Shown here: positions 7,133 through 14,568 of the stretch, one piece after another
How positions within the stretch are numbered: the stretch's first letter is position 1
How the letters are laid out: each line of letters starts with the position of its first letter
From: an uncultured Lachnospiraceae bacterium
Lineage (GTDB): Bacteria; Bacillota; Clostridia; Lachnospirales; Lachnospiraceae
Assembly: GCA_910585075.1 (NCBI GenBank)
Contig: CAJUED010000063.1
Location: forward strand, 1-19,624
Direction of reading: 5' to 3'
DNA: 19,624 bases
The notes under the pieces: model-generated
What the model was told of the DNA's origin: nothing
Database searches by the model: none
The model's input: the letters and a program-made list of their open reading frames with translations, nothing else
Program-made: the position numbers and the translations under genes

Positions 7133-8374
7133 TTAAGACAATTTATGAATAAACAGCCCGCTGCGCAGCTTGGGCTCGAACCAGGTGGATTTAGGAGGCA
7201 TGAGCAGTCCCGCGTCGGCCACTTCCAGCAGTTCCGAAATGGATGTGGCGTACATGGAAAAAGCTACCGCCATATCGCTTTTTACTCTGCGCTCCAACTC
7301 ATCCAGTCCGCGGATACCTCCCACAAAATCAATGCGCTTATCGATTCTGGGATCCTGGACATTTAAAATTGGCTGCAACAGATTGTCCTGCAAAATGGAA
7401 ACATCCAGCCCCTTAACCGGGTCAGGAGAAAGCATGGAAAAAGGAGCGGTAAGCAGATACCAGCCATCAGGAAGGTACATGCCAAAAGTCCCCTTTTTAC
7501 AGGGAGAAACCTGCCTGTCGCCCGTATATTCTACCGTAAAACCCGCTTCCTCTATTTTCGTTAAAAAAGTCTCCTTCGATAAACCGTTTAAATCTTTCAC
7601 TACTCTGTTGTAAGGCATAATGTAAAGCTGGTCGTCCGGAAAAAGTACGGAAAGAAACCGGTTAAATTCTTCATCGCCTGTGTAGTCAGGATGTTCCCCG
7701 CGCCTTTTTACCCCTACCTTTACCGCAGAGGCACAGCGGTGATGACCGTCGGCTATGTAGGTACAGGGCAGAGCGGTGAACAGAGATTCCAGCGCTGCGA
7801 TAACCTGCGTATCTGAAATTTTCCATACCCTGTGAGTGATTCCGTCCGGGGACGTGAAATCATAAAGGGGCAGTTCGCCTTTAGCGGCATTTACTATTTC
7901 ATTGATTTCCTGTTTGGCACGATATACCAGAAAAATCGGTCCGGTATGAGCGTCCGTAGTGTCAACGTGGCGGATGCGGTCAAGCTCCTTTTCCTCCCGG
8001 GTGTTTTCATGCTTTTTAATCAATCCGTTCTGATAATCATCTATGGAAGAACAGGCGACGATTCCGGTTTGAGAGCGTCCGTCCATGGTGAGTTCATAAA
8101 TGTAATAGCAGGGAGAATCCTCCGTGATAAAGGCTCCGTCTGCAATCATCCCGTCCAGCAGTTCTTTGGCCTTTGCATATACTTTGGAGTCATAGGTGTC
8201 TGTTTCATCAGGGAACTGGGTTTCGGCTCTGTCAATTTTTAAAAAGGAAAGAGGCTCTCTTTTCACTTCTATTGAGGCTTCCCTGCGATTGTAAACGTCA
8301 TAAGGCAGGGCGGCTATCCGGTTTGCAAGTTCCGGCTTTGGCCTGATGCTTTGAAAAGGTGTAATCTTTGGCAT
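7133..8374 (-). CDS. DUF1015 family protein
   Basis: The product is 413 residues when started at the ATG at 8372-8374, which is preceded by AAAGGA with about 8 bases. The longer reading frame extends upstream to 8419 but lacks a ribosome site there, and family members start MxKIxPF. Family landmarks are all present: LPYDVYNRREA (23-33), PLSFLKIDRAE (41-51), KKHENTREEKE (120-130), DAHTGPIFLVY (141-151) and the signature ADGHHR (208-213). The length is normal for the family. DUF1015 proteins are widespread in Clostridia, often near serine-biosynthesis genes (serA, serC); neither is present here. No biochemical role is established that I can rely on. The conserved His-rich ADGHHR motif suggests an enzyme. 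It is predicted cytosolic. Confidence 0.92.
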   Translation of the reverse strand: MPKITPFQSIRPKPELANRIAALPYDVYNRREASIEVKREPLSFLKIDRAETQFPDETDTYDSKVYAKAKELLDGMIADGAFITEDSPCYYIYELTMDGRSQTGIVACSSIDDYQNGLIKKHENTREEKELDRIRHVDTTDAHTGPIFLVYRAKQEINEIVNAAKGELPLYDFTSPDGITHRVWKISDTQVIAALESLFTALPCTYIADGHHRCASAVKVGVKRRGEHPDYTGDEEFNRFLSVLFPDDQLYIMPYNRVVKDLNGLSKETFLTKIEEAGFTVEYTGDRQVSPCKKGTFGMYLPDGWYLLTAPFSMLSPDPVKGLDVSILQDNLLQPILNVQDPRIDKRIDFVGGIRGLDELERRVKSDMAVAFSMYATSISELLEVADAGLLMPPKSTWFEPKLRSGLFIHKLS

Positions 8375-8484
8375 AATAAAATCCTTTCTGGCGCCGTTGG
8401 ATTCAATAAGCCGACGCACGGAGTGTGGCGGCGTTTGATATTATCGGCATAAATGTAATATGTAAAATTTTGATGTCTGTTAAG

Positions 8485-8514
8485 ATTATATGTTGAAAAT
8501 CCCCGGGGTGTCAA
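8485..8514 (-). promoter_or_regulatory. Sigma-A promoter for the DUF1015 gene
   Basis: On the minus strand a perfect TTGACA (8509-8514) and a perfect TATAAT (8485-8490) are separated by 18 bases. Transcription would start near 8478, leaving a leader of about 100 bases. That leader includes an imperfect GC-rich hairpin at roughly 8410-8435 (GCCGCCACAC against GTGCGTCGGC). Confidence 0.75.
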
Positions 8515-8652
8515 TTCATTGGTTAAATATAATTGATGGGATTTTTCTGGCAATAATTTTGGTTTGAGAGTGTAAAAAAGAACTTTTAGGATGGGAAGTG
8601 GAGATGCTTTTGCTAATTTAAAAAGCAAAGAAGAACAAATTCGGTGTATTGG

Positions 8653-8681
8653 TTGACAATGCAGAATTAAACTTTCATAAT
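8653..8681 (+). promoter_or_regulatory. Sigma-A promoter for the small ORF and the O-antigen ligase-like gene
   Basis: A perfect TTGACA (8653-8658) is followed after 17 bases by CATAAT (8676-8681), five of six matches. It lies 26 bases upstream of the small ORF at 8707 and 114 bases upstream of the membrane protein start. Confidence 0.7.
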
Positions 8682-8706
8682 ATATAAGGATGGCGAGAAA
8701 GTCTGT

Positions 8707-8826
8707 ATGTTTGATTACGATAAAACATTGATAGCGTTGGAAGAAAAGGAAAAGCAGGACTTAAAAAGGCAAGCAGTGGGAGGCAAATATAATTATGGAA
8801 AAAAATACAGATACGAAAAAAAGTAA
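8707..8826 (+). CDS. Possible 39-residue small protein overlapping the next gene
   Basis: An ATG at 8707 opens a 39-codon frame beginning MFDYDKTLIALEEKEKQD and ending in a basic YGKKYRYEKK tail. It is downstream of the promoter at 8653-8681 and runs 32 bases into the next gene in another frame, as translationally coupled genes do. The ribosome site is poor: AAGGA ends 16 bases upstream and GGCGAG is nearer. The peptide is very charged (many Lys and Glu) and has no membrane segment. It could be a real small protein or leader peptide, or the trimmed remnant of a larger gene. I do not recognise it. Confidence 0.4.
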   Translation: MFDYDKTLIALEEKEKQDLKRQAVGGKYNYGKKYRYEKK

Positions 8827-10393
8827 TGCCAATCAAACTTATCGAAAGATGGCAGAAGAAATCACCTCCGGGTATGTATTTTTGTTGTTGGTGATTTATC
8901 CTTTTTATTTCCAGAATAAATATTATAATATAGGAAATGCAAAATGGAATTTTTTTTCAATTTTAACTCTAGGATCAGGAATTCTTTTAGTTGGAAATGC
9001 TGTTTTTTATTTAACTACCTCCATCAGAAAACATGAAACTTACAAAATAAGAGCGTATTTACAAAATGGGCGGTTATCTGTTATTGATAAGTTTGTAATT
9101 TTATATACAATTATTGTTCTGGTTTCAACATTGCTTTCTCCATATAAAAGCCTGGTAATCTGGGGGACTGACGGATGGCACATGGGGGTGGTTGCGCAGG
9201 TTTGTTTTGTGCTTATTTACTATTTCGTTTCACGTTATTGGAAGTGGGACAGTTCAGCCATTGTTTGTTATCTTGGTGCGGCATTTCTGGTGTTTTTACT
9301 TGCTGTCCTTATGCGCTTTCGAATCGATCCCCTCAAGCTGTATCAGGGATTAGAGGAACAATATGTTATTAATTTTTTGACGACGATTGGGCAGGCAACA
9401 TGGTATTCAAGCTATGTGGTACTTCTATTTCCAATCGGTGTGTTTGCCTTTTGGTTTTATGACAACATGCTTGTACATATTTTAACAGGGATTTTCACCA
9501 TGGTTGGTTTTATGACGACCGTAACGCAAAATTCCGACAGTATCTTTGCTGCATTAGGCATATTGCTGTTTGTATTGTTCTGGGTGTCTTTGGAGTCAAA
9601 TAAAAGGTGGAAACGATTTCTTGAAGTTTTGATAATATGTTTTTTCAGTTTTAAGTTTATTGGTATCTGCCAATTGATGTTTCCAACAAGAGCAGTGCCG
9701 CTTGATCCTTTTTTTGTTTTTTGTTCTCAAAGTAATTGTGTCTGGATTCTTTTAGCAGTTGCTGTTATTGCTTATTTGGGTTTCTGGCTGCTGGAAAAAT
9801 TTAAACATATTGATATTTCTAAAATAAAAGTGATTCGCGTGATAGTACTTATTTTGTCGCTTACAGCAGTCCTCTTTACAGTTATTTATATTTATCTGAA
9901 TACAACAGGGAAACTTCCTGAGAATATAAGAAGTAATAACAATTATCTCCTATTTAACAAGGAATGGGGGAATAATCGTGGACTATCGTGGATTGCCGCT
10001 GTGGATTCATTTTTTAAGGGCTCCCCTGTTCGAAAAATAGCAGGGTGTGGACCAGATGGCTTTTCTTTATACATTAAGAATTTTTACAGTGAAGAACTGG
10101 CACAGAAATGGGGAGAAAGTGTGGCGCTTACCTGTGCCCATAATGAATGGCTGAATGCGTTTGTAAACGTGGGGATACTGGGAGGAACGGCATATGCGGG
10201 GATTTTTATTTCAGCCGTTTTACGTTTTATGAAAAGAGCAGGCAGATATCCGGAACTTCTTGCAATTGGAATTTGTATCCTTTGCTACATGGGGCATAAC
10301 TTTTTCTGTTATCAGCAAATTGTATGCACACCGATTGTGTTTATATTGATGGGAGCTGGGGAAGGTATTATCCGGCAGAAAGCAGAGCGATAG
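8795..10393 (+). CDS. O-antigen ligase / polysaccharide polymerase-like (Wzy_C-type) integral membrane protein
   Basis: The 532-residue protein has about ten to twelve hydrophobic segments, beginning with SGYVFLLLVIYPFYFQ near residues 25-40. A large extracytoplasmic loop follows the segment near residue 365. That loop contains GCGPDGFSLYI and then the AHNEWLNAFVNVGILGG motif at about residues 447-463. A His-Asn near the end of the big loop followed by a Gly-rich helix is the hallmark of the O-antigen ligase/Wzy superfamily, which joins or polymerises lipid-linked glycans at the outer face of the membrane. A GGGAGG site precedes the ATG by 11 bases. Codons and flanks are visibly more AT-rich than those of neighbours, hinting at transfer. 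No glycosyltransferases or flippase are adjacent, so its glycan substrate is unknown; teichuronic-type or capsular polymer is possible. Confidence 0.85.
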   Translation: MEKNTDTKKSNANQTYRKMAEEITSGYVFLLLVIYPFYFQNKYYNIGNAKWNFFSILTLGSGILLVGNAVFYLTTSIRKHETYKIRAYLQNGRLSVIDKFVILYTIIVLVSTLLSPYKSLVIWGTDGWHMGVVAQVCFVLIYYFVSRYWKWDSSAIVCYLGAAFLVFLLAVLMRFRIDPLKLYQGLEEQYVINFLTTIGQATWYSSYVVLLFPIGVFAFWFYDNMLVHILTGIFTMVGFMTTVTQNSDSIFAALGILLFVLFWVSLESNKRWKRFLEVLIICFFSFKFIGICQLMFPTRAVPLDPFFVFCSQSNCVWILLAVAVIAYLGFWLLEKFKHIDISKIKVIRVIVLILSLTAVLFTVIYIYLNTTGKLPENIRSNNNYLLFNKEWGNNRGLSWIAAVDSFFKGSPVRKIAGCGPDGFSLYIKNFYSEELAQKWGESVALTCAHNEWLNAFVNVGILGGTAYAGIFISAVLRFMKRAGRYPELLAIGICILCYMGHNFFCYQQIVCTPIVFILMGAGEGIIRQKAER

Positions 10394-10502
10394 TCACAGG
10401 ATATTTATCAGATTTTGAAATTTTCAAAGTTGACGGGACAGATACAGATATACTTTATCCGATAAAACAGAGGAGAGCGTTCCGACTGATTATAATTGAT
10501 AT

Positions 10503-10540
10503 AAAAAATGCATCGGTATATGCATGCCGGTGCATTTTTT
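10503..10540. terminator. Bidirectional terminator between the membrane protein gene and secreted paralog A
   Basis: AAAAAATGCATCGG (10503-10516) pairs with CCGGTGCATTTTTT (10527-10540) around a 10-base loop, with one G:T pair. The T-run on each strand makes it functional in both directions. It is nearly the same sequence as the terminator at 11480-11510. Confidence 0.88.
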
Positions 10541-10603
10541 ATCTTAAGCAATTCAAAGAATCTGCTTATAACATTTTCAAAAATTTGATTTTAGAAAATG
10601 TAA

Positions 10604-11263
10604 TTACTGTACGTCTACGAATACAAGTACGCCAGGAGCTGTCAGGTTAGCAACAACATGATCTGCTCTAACTTCCTTAACATCAACACTTACCCATGCG
10701 CCGCCAGCATACTGGAAAATCTGAATGTTCTGGTCAGCAGTAACACCAGGTGTGTAGAAATTAACTTCTGCATTGCTGAAACGAACAGGTGCTTTAACGT
10801 TAACAACATTAATAGCTCTGCCACCTACAGCTGCAGCCTGTGCCTTTGCAGATGCGATGAAAGCAAAGTGCGGTTTGTCAATTGAGAATGTGATGTTGGT
10901 CTGTACACCATCAATGATAACATTTCCACCCTGAGCAACAGGTGTAACATCATCAAGACCAGCTACCTTGTAAACAGAATTGCTGATATACTCACCAATC
11001 TCTTTACCTTCAGCGCTTGCAGCATAGAGTGTGCTAAGAGGAATACCGATTGCCTCAGCAGCAAGAGCTTCAGCTCTTTCTTCAGCTTTAGCATCAGAAT
11101 CAGAAGACTGGCTTCCGCCGCCACCGCCTGAAGCTGAATTAGAGCTTACGCTTGCACCGTTAGAGCTTACGCTGGAAGAACCTTCCGCAGCAGTTGCCAT
11201 AATTGACATAGACGCTACAATAGTGCCAGCCAAAGCAAGTGCCAATACTTTTTTCATGTTCAT
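10604..11263 (-). CDS. Secreted protein, paralog A of a tandem pair, function unknown
   Basis: The 219-residue protein starts MNMKKVLALALAG, a typical signal peptide of about 25 residues ending near ATAA. Export across the membrane is expected, with no anchor or sortase motif visible. Residues about 26-55 are a Ser/Gly/Asn-rich low-complexity linker including GGGGG. Then comes an Ala/Glu helix and a C-terminal domain of about 148 residues from IGIPLSTLYAA to the end. That domain has alternating strands and ends VLVFVDVQ, which suggests a beta-rich fold. An eye-counted alignment puts the C-terminal domain at about 78% identity with the neighbouring paralog B, without gaps. AAAGGAGG lies 8 bases before the ATG. 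I recall similar multi-copy proteins in Lachnospiraceae but know no function. Confidence 0.85.
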   Translation of the reverse strand: MNMKKVLALALAGTIVASMSIMATAAEGSSSVSSNGASVSSNSASGGGGGSQSSDSDAKAEERAEALAAEAIGIPLSTLYAASAEGKEIGEYISNSVYKVAGLDDVTPVAQGGNVIIDGVQTNITFSIDKPHFAFIASAKAQAAAVGGRAINVVNVKAPVRFSNAEVNFYTPGVTADQNIQIFQYAGGAWVSVDVKEVRADHVVANLTAPGVLVFVDVQ

Positions 11264-11303
11264 AGAAAAAACCTCCTTTTAATAATTTATAAAGTCCTTA
11301 TAT

Positions 11304-11332
11304 ACTATACCAAAGTGGGACTTATAATACAA
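11304..11332 (-). promoter_or_regulatory. Promoter of secreted paralog A
   Basis: On the minus strand TTGTAT (11327-11332), 17 bases and TATAGT (11304-11309) form a sigma-A type promoter about 40 bases upstream of the start. The arrangement, including CTTTG just before the -10, is shared with the promoter of paralog B. Confidence 0.65.
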
Positions 11333-11479
11333 GAAAAAAATACGATATTTTTCATTTTTTTCCAATATTAATACAAAAATATTTAAAATAGCAAATTGAT
11401 AATTAGTTGTCAATTAATTTATGGAAGGATTTGAAAAGTACAGGGAAATGACCTTGCCTATATGGATATTTGGAGAAAT

Positions 11480-11510
11480 AAAAATGCATCGGTAGAGCCG
11501 ATGCATTTTT
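11480..11510. terminator. Bidirectional terminator after secreted paralog B
   Basis: AAAAATGCATCGG (11480-11492) and CCGATGCATTTTT (11498-11510) are perfect 13-base inverted copies around a 5-base loop. It lies 27 bases past the paralog B stop. It closely matches the terminator after paralog A, so gene and terminator seem to have been duplicated together. Confidence 0.92.
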
Positions 11511-11537
11511 GATGAGTGGTCTATAAAAGCTAATAAT

Positions 11538-12317
11538 TTATTGCACTTCCACAAATACAAATACGCCAAGGCCTGTCAAGTTAGCAACAACATGGTCTTC
11601 TCTTACTTCTTTAACTTCAACGCTTGCCCATGTACCGTCAACATACTGGAAGATCTGGATGTTCTTGTCAGCGGTAACGCCAGGTGTGAAGAAGTTAACT
11701 TCTGCATTGCTGAAACGAACAGGAGCCTTAACGTCTACAACGTTGATAGCCTTGCCGCCTACAGCAGCAGCCTGTGCCTGAGCGGGTTCAACATAAGCGT
11801 AATAAGGCTTGTCAATTGTGAATGTGATGTTGGTCTGTTCGCCATCAACGATAACATTTCCGCCCTGAGCAACAGGTGTAACTTCGTTAATACCAGCTAC
11901 TTTGCAAACAGAGTTGCTGATGTACTCGCCAATTTCCTTGCCGTCAGCGTTTGCAGCATAGATTGTGGTGAGTGGGATGCCGATTGCTTCAGCAGCGCGA
12001 GCCTCAGCTCTTGCTTCAGCTTCGGCCTTTAATTCATTTTCGGACTTCGAGCTTTGTGCGCCGGAAGAACAGGATCCTGTTCCCTTCCAGAAGAAATATT
12101 CACGGTTCTCCCCTGATTCAGTATAAACATCATAATACCATGCATATTCACTCTCAAAAGGCTCTCCAACACCAACAATACCCATATCTGGATATTCTGT
12201 CTGGAGCTTATCAAGAAGTTGACTGGGGGTCATTGGGGCTGCTGCAGACGCTACCATCGACATAGATGCCAGCATGGTGCCAGCTAACGCAAGTGCTAAT
12301 ACTTTTTTCATTTTCAT
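11538..12317 (-). CDS. Secreted protein, paralog B of a tandem pair, function unknown
   Basis: The product is 259 residues when started at MKMKKVLALALAG (ATG at 12315-12317), which follows AAAGGAGG by about 9 bases. The reading frame extends ten codons further but without a ribosome site. A signal peptide of about 25 residues ends near ASAAA. Residues about 26-85 differ completely from paralog A: a small domain with PSQLLDKLQTEYPDMG and an aromatic WYYDVYTESGENREYFFWKG stretch, then a CSSG turn and an Ala/Glu helix. The C-terminal 148 residues from IGIPLTTIYAA align with paralog A at about 78% identity (by eye). The aromatic segment may be a separate binding or processing region. The protein is exported, with no anchor motif seen. 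It has its own promoter and terminator, so it need not be co-transcribed with A. Confidence 0.85.
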   Translation of the reverse strand: MKMKKVLALALAGTMLASMSMVASAAAPMTPSQLLDKLQTEYPDMGIVGVGEPFESEYAWYYDVYTESGENREYFFWKGTGSCSSGAQSSKSENELKAEAEARAEARAAEAIGIPLTTIYAANADGKEIGEYISNSVCKVAGINEVTPVAQGGNVIVDGEQTNITFTIDKPYYAYVEPAQAQAAAVGGKAINVVDVKAPVRFSNAEVNFFTPGVTADKNIQIFQYVDGTWASVEVKEVREDHVVANLTGLGVFVFVEVQ

Positions 12318-12357
12318 TAAAAAAATCCTCCTTTGATTTTTTATCAACTATTAATTT

Positions 12358-12386
12358 ACTATATCAAAGTAGTATACAGATTACAA
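12358..12386 (-). promoter_or_regulatory. Promoter of secreted paralog B
   Basis: On the minus strand TTGTAA (12381-12386), 17 bases and TATAGT (12358-12363) lie about 40 bases upstream of the start. Spacing, hexamers and the CTTTGATATAGTA context match the promoter of paralog A. Confidence 0.65.
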
Positions 12387-12544
12387 GAAAAATTAATTGT
12401 TTTTTTAGAATATTTTAATAAATACAGGGAATATAAACAATAATTGGACTGTTTATTGTTTGGTACTTGAAAACAATAGATAATTCGGTAATGAAAGATG
12501 TAAAATCAACTTAATCGTCGGTTTTTAAATGTAGAAAAATGCTG

Positions 12545-12550
12545 TATAAT
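12545..12550 (+). promoter_or_regulatory. Candidate -10 element for tag
   Basis: A perfect TATAAT lies about 59 bases before the preferred tag start. The -35 region is T-rich (TTTTTA) and weak. The stretch between here and the paralog B promoter is AT-rich and shows no gene. Confidence 0.4.
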
Positions 12551-12608
12551 GAAATAAATTATGTACAACTCCAATATATGTGCGACGATAGCACGGAAAC
12601 GAGGAAAC

Positions 12609-13220
12609 ATGGAAGAAAAAACAAGATGCCCCTGGTGCTGCGATAACGGCATCAATCAAAAATACCACGACGAGGAATGGGGAATCCCGGTACACGACGA
12701 CAGGAAGCAGTTTGAATTTCTGATGCTGGAAGCAATGCAGTGCGGTTTAAGCTGGAGCCTTATGTTGAAAAAAAGGGAAATTTTCAGAAAATGTTTTGAT
12801 AATTTCGAATACGAGAAAATTGCCGCATATGATGAGGAAAAGGTGCAGGAAATCATAGAGGAGCCGGGCATGATCCGCTCCCGCAGGAAGATCGAGGCCA
12901 TCATTAACAATGCAAAGCAATACATAAAGATTATTCAGGAGTTTGGTTCCTTTGACAAGTACCTCTGGGGTTTTTCGGATTATAAGACAATTTTGTACAA
13001 AGGGCACAAGGAGGGGCGGGCCGTTGCCAAAAACCGTCTGTCAGATATAATCAGCAAGGACTTGAAAAAGAGAGGCTTTAAGTATCTGGGTTCGGTGACG
13101 GTGTATGCTCATTTGCAGGCCTGCGGTATGATTAATGACCACCTGGAAAGCTGCTTTATGTACAAGCCGTTAATCGAAAAGTATCCGGTTGTTTATAAGG
13201 AACCGGAAGATGAAGCATAG
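12609..13220 (+). CDS. tag: DNA-3-methyladenine glycosylase I
   Basis: Base-excision repair enzyme that removes 3-methyladenine from alkylated DNA. The 203-residue form starting at ATG 12609 follows GAGG by a few bases and begins MEEKTRCPWC, as family members do. The frame is open upstream to 12561 but adds residues that do not fit the family. Zinc ligands of E. coli Tag (Cys4, His17, His175, Cys179) have counterparts at Cys7, His20, His178 and Cys182. The catalytic-pocket Glu38 matches Glu41 in MLEAMQCGLSW. Further signatures are DEEWGIPVHDD (21-31) and LMLKKREIFRKCF (51-63). Length is normal. It stands as a single gene between the secreted paralogs and the cysteine-cluster protein. Confidence 0.95.
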   Translation: MEEKTRCPWCCDNGINQKYHDEEWGIPVHDDRKQFEFLMLEAMQCGLSWSLMLKKREIFRKCFDNFEYEKIAAYDEEKVQEIIEEPGMIRSRRKIEAIINNAKQYIKIIQEFGSFDKYLWGFSDYKTILYKGHKEGRAVAKNRLSDIISKDLKKRGFKYLGSVTVYAHLQACGMINDHLESCFMYKPLIEKYPVVYKEPEDEA

Positions 13221-13253
13221 ATGCTGTTAACAAGTCCCTATGGCAGCCGATTA

Positions 13254-13259
13254 TATAAT
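13254..13259 (+). promoter_or_regulatory. Candidate -10 element for the YkgJ-type gene
   Basis: TATAAT lies 42 bases upstream of the start at 13302 in the short gap after tag. No acceptable -35 is found at normal spacing; the nearest TTAACA is 21 bases away. The gene might instead be read through from tag. Confidence 0.35.
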
Positions 13260-13301
13260 ATGAAGAAAACAAATTAAAATCATGGAGGGCAGTGAAAAAG
13301 A

Positions 13302-13988
13302 ATGGAACGGGAGATTGACTTAAAAGAGATATCAGATGGAAAGCTTTACACTGCAAATGACATGGCAAGGTTAGGGTGTCATGAATGTGCAGGCTGCTCC
13401 AGCTGCTGTCAGGGAATGGGAAATTCCATCATTTTGGATCCCTTTGACATCTATCAGTTGGAAAGGGGGCTGGGCATTTCTTTTGAGGATTTGATGCAGG
13501 ATGCGATTGAGCTTAATGTGGTGGACGGTATCATTCAGCCAAATCTAAGGATGCAGCCCGAAAAGGAATGCTGTGCTTTTTTGAGCGGAGAGGGAAGGTG
13601 CACCATACATGAATTTAGGCCAGGGTTTTGCAGGATGTTTCCACTGGGACGAATTTATGAAGGAAATGACTTCCGCTACTTTTTGCAGGTGCATGAATGT
13701 AGTTATCCGGATAAGACAAAGGTGAAAATAAAAAAGTGGCTGGAAATACCGGAAATCGGGAAATATGAAGCATACATAAGAACCTGGCATTCTGTGCTGA
13801 AGGAGGCCAGGGGAATCGTGAAAGAAACGCAGAATGACGCTGTGATAAAAAACTTGAACATGTATCTGTTAAAGCAGTTTTATATAAAACCATATGATTA
13901 CTTTGCGGCAGGGGAAGGAGAAGACTTTTATCAGCAGTTTGATAGGCGGCTGGAGGAGGCAAAAGAGGTTATAAAATTATATGGATAG
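13302..13988 (+). CDS. YkgJ family cysteine-cluster protein
   Basis: The 228-residue cytosolic protein belongs to the YkgJ/zinc- or iron-chelate family (PF03692 type). The N-terminal cluster is Cys26, Cys29, Cys32, Cys35 and Cys36 in CHECAGCSSCC. The second half of the signature is CAFLSGEGRCTIHEFRPGFC (91-110), with Cys90, Cys91, Cys100 and Cys110, followed by RMFPLG. Another Cys is at 133. Members are thought to bind a metal or Fe-S cluster, and their reaction is unknown. The region from about 150 on is helical and less conserved. GGAGG precedes the ATG by 13 bases, a little long. It follows tag by 81 bases on the same strand. Confidence 0.9.
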   Translation: MEREIDLKEISDGKLYTANDMARLGCHECAGCSSCCQGMGNSIILDPFDIYQLERGLGISFEDLMQDAIELNVVDGIIQPNLRMQPEKECCAFLSGEGRCTIHEFRPGFCRMFPLGRIYEGNDFRYFLQVHECSYPDKTKVKIKKWLEIPEIGKYEAYIRTWHSVLKEARGIVKETQNDAVIKNLNMYLLKQFYIKPYDYFAAGEGEDFYQQFDRRLEEAKEVIKLYG

Positions 13989-13999
13989 AATATGCAGCA

Positions 14000-14016
14000 G
14001 GGAGGATTTTCCTCCC
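14000..14016. terminator. Hairpin between convergent YkgJ and VOC genes
   Basis: GGGAGGA (14000-14006) and TCCTCCC (14010-14016) form a 7-bp stem with a 3-base loop, in the 35-base gap between the two stop codons. The T-run after it is poor, so it is a probable rather than certain terminator. Confidence 0.5.
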
Positions 14017-14023
14017 CGCCTTG

Positions 14024-14419
14024 TTACAGATACTGGTTGAATTCAACTTTTTCTTTGTTGGGGCCAATCACGATAAAGAATTTCACGCCGTTGTCCCAGA
14101 AAGGCAGGAATTGAATTTCTTCCGAAATATCCAGTTTGTTTTCTTTAGCCAGCCGGAATGCAGCTTCTATGTCGGTGACATTTAGAGCAATGTGATCCCA
14201 TGCGCCATGGACCAGCGCTGCCTGCTTGTTTTCGTAGGCTTCAATCGTCAGGTCTCCAAGTCTTAAAAAGGCCACTTTTTCGTCTGCCTTTTCATTTACG
14301 GTCTGATATACGGTCCGAAATCCCAATGTTTCATAAAAAGTAATAGTTGCGGCCATATCATTTGTGGGGAGCCCTATGTGCTGTAATCCTGTGATAAGCT
14401 GTTTAAAATTGTTTTCCAT
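14024..14419 (-). CDS. VOC superfamily (glyoxalase/bleomycin-resistance fold) protein
   Basis: This is a 131-residue cytosolic protein with two beta-alpha-beta-beta-beta units. The usual metal ligand positions are filled by His14 (LQHIG), Glu60 (TIEAYE), His76 (DHIAL) and Glu126 (VEFNQ), so a glyoxalase I-type metal site is likely intact. Length and ligands fit lactoylglutathione lyase-like or dioxygenase-like single-domain members. The exact substrate cannot be told from sequence. An AAAGGA site precedes the ATG by about 8 bases. It has its own promoter with a palindrome over the spacer. Confidence 0.88.
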   Translation of the reverse strand: MENNFKQLITGLQHIGLPTNDMAATITFYETLGFRTVYQTVNEKADEKVAFLRLGDLTIEAYENKQAALVHGAWDHIALNVTDIEAAFRLAKENKLDISEEIQFLPFWDNGVKFFIVIGPNKEKVEFNQYL

Positions 14420-14464
14420 AATGTCAGTCCTTTCCTTAAGGTGTTGTCAACATCTGTGTTGGTA

Positions 14465-14494
14465 TGTATAGTTCCGGCAATTGCAAGTGCCGAA
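14465..14494 (-). promoter_or_regulatory. Promoter with operator-like palindrome upstream of the VOC gene
   Basis: On the minus strand TTCGGC (14489-14494), 18 bases and TATACA (14465-14470) form a weak sigma-A promoter 46 bases from the start. The spacer is nearly filled by an 18-bp palindrome, CGGCAATTGCAAGTGCCG at 14475-14492, with only two mismatched positions. A second palindrome, TGTTGTCAACA, lies just downstream at 14442-14452. Such placement fits repressor operators. Confidence 0.45.
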
Positions 14495-14568
14495 GTATCA
14501 GTCTTGGTATGCTGCACCAATACACTTACTGACGAATACCTTCCTTAATTATAGGTTTATATGTGTAT

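Noticed and set aside
7170..8242. Plus-strand frames of 136-147 codons opposite DUF1015
   Set aside because: They overlap a strongly conserved minus-strand family protein and show no motifs.
12561..12608. Longer N-terminus for tag
   Set aside because: The added residues do not fit the family start, and the GAGG site lies just before the ATG at 12609.
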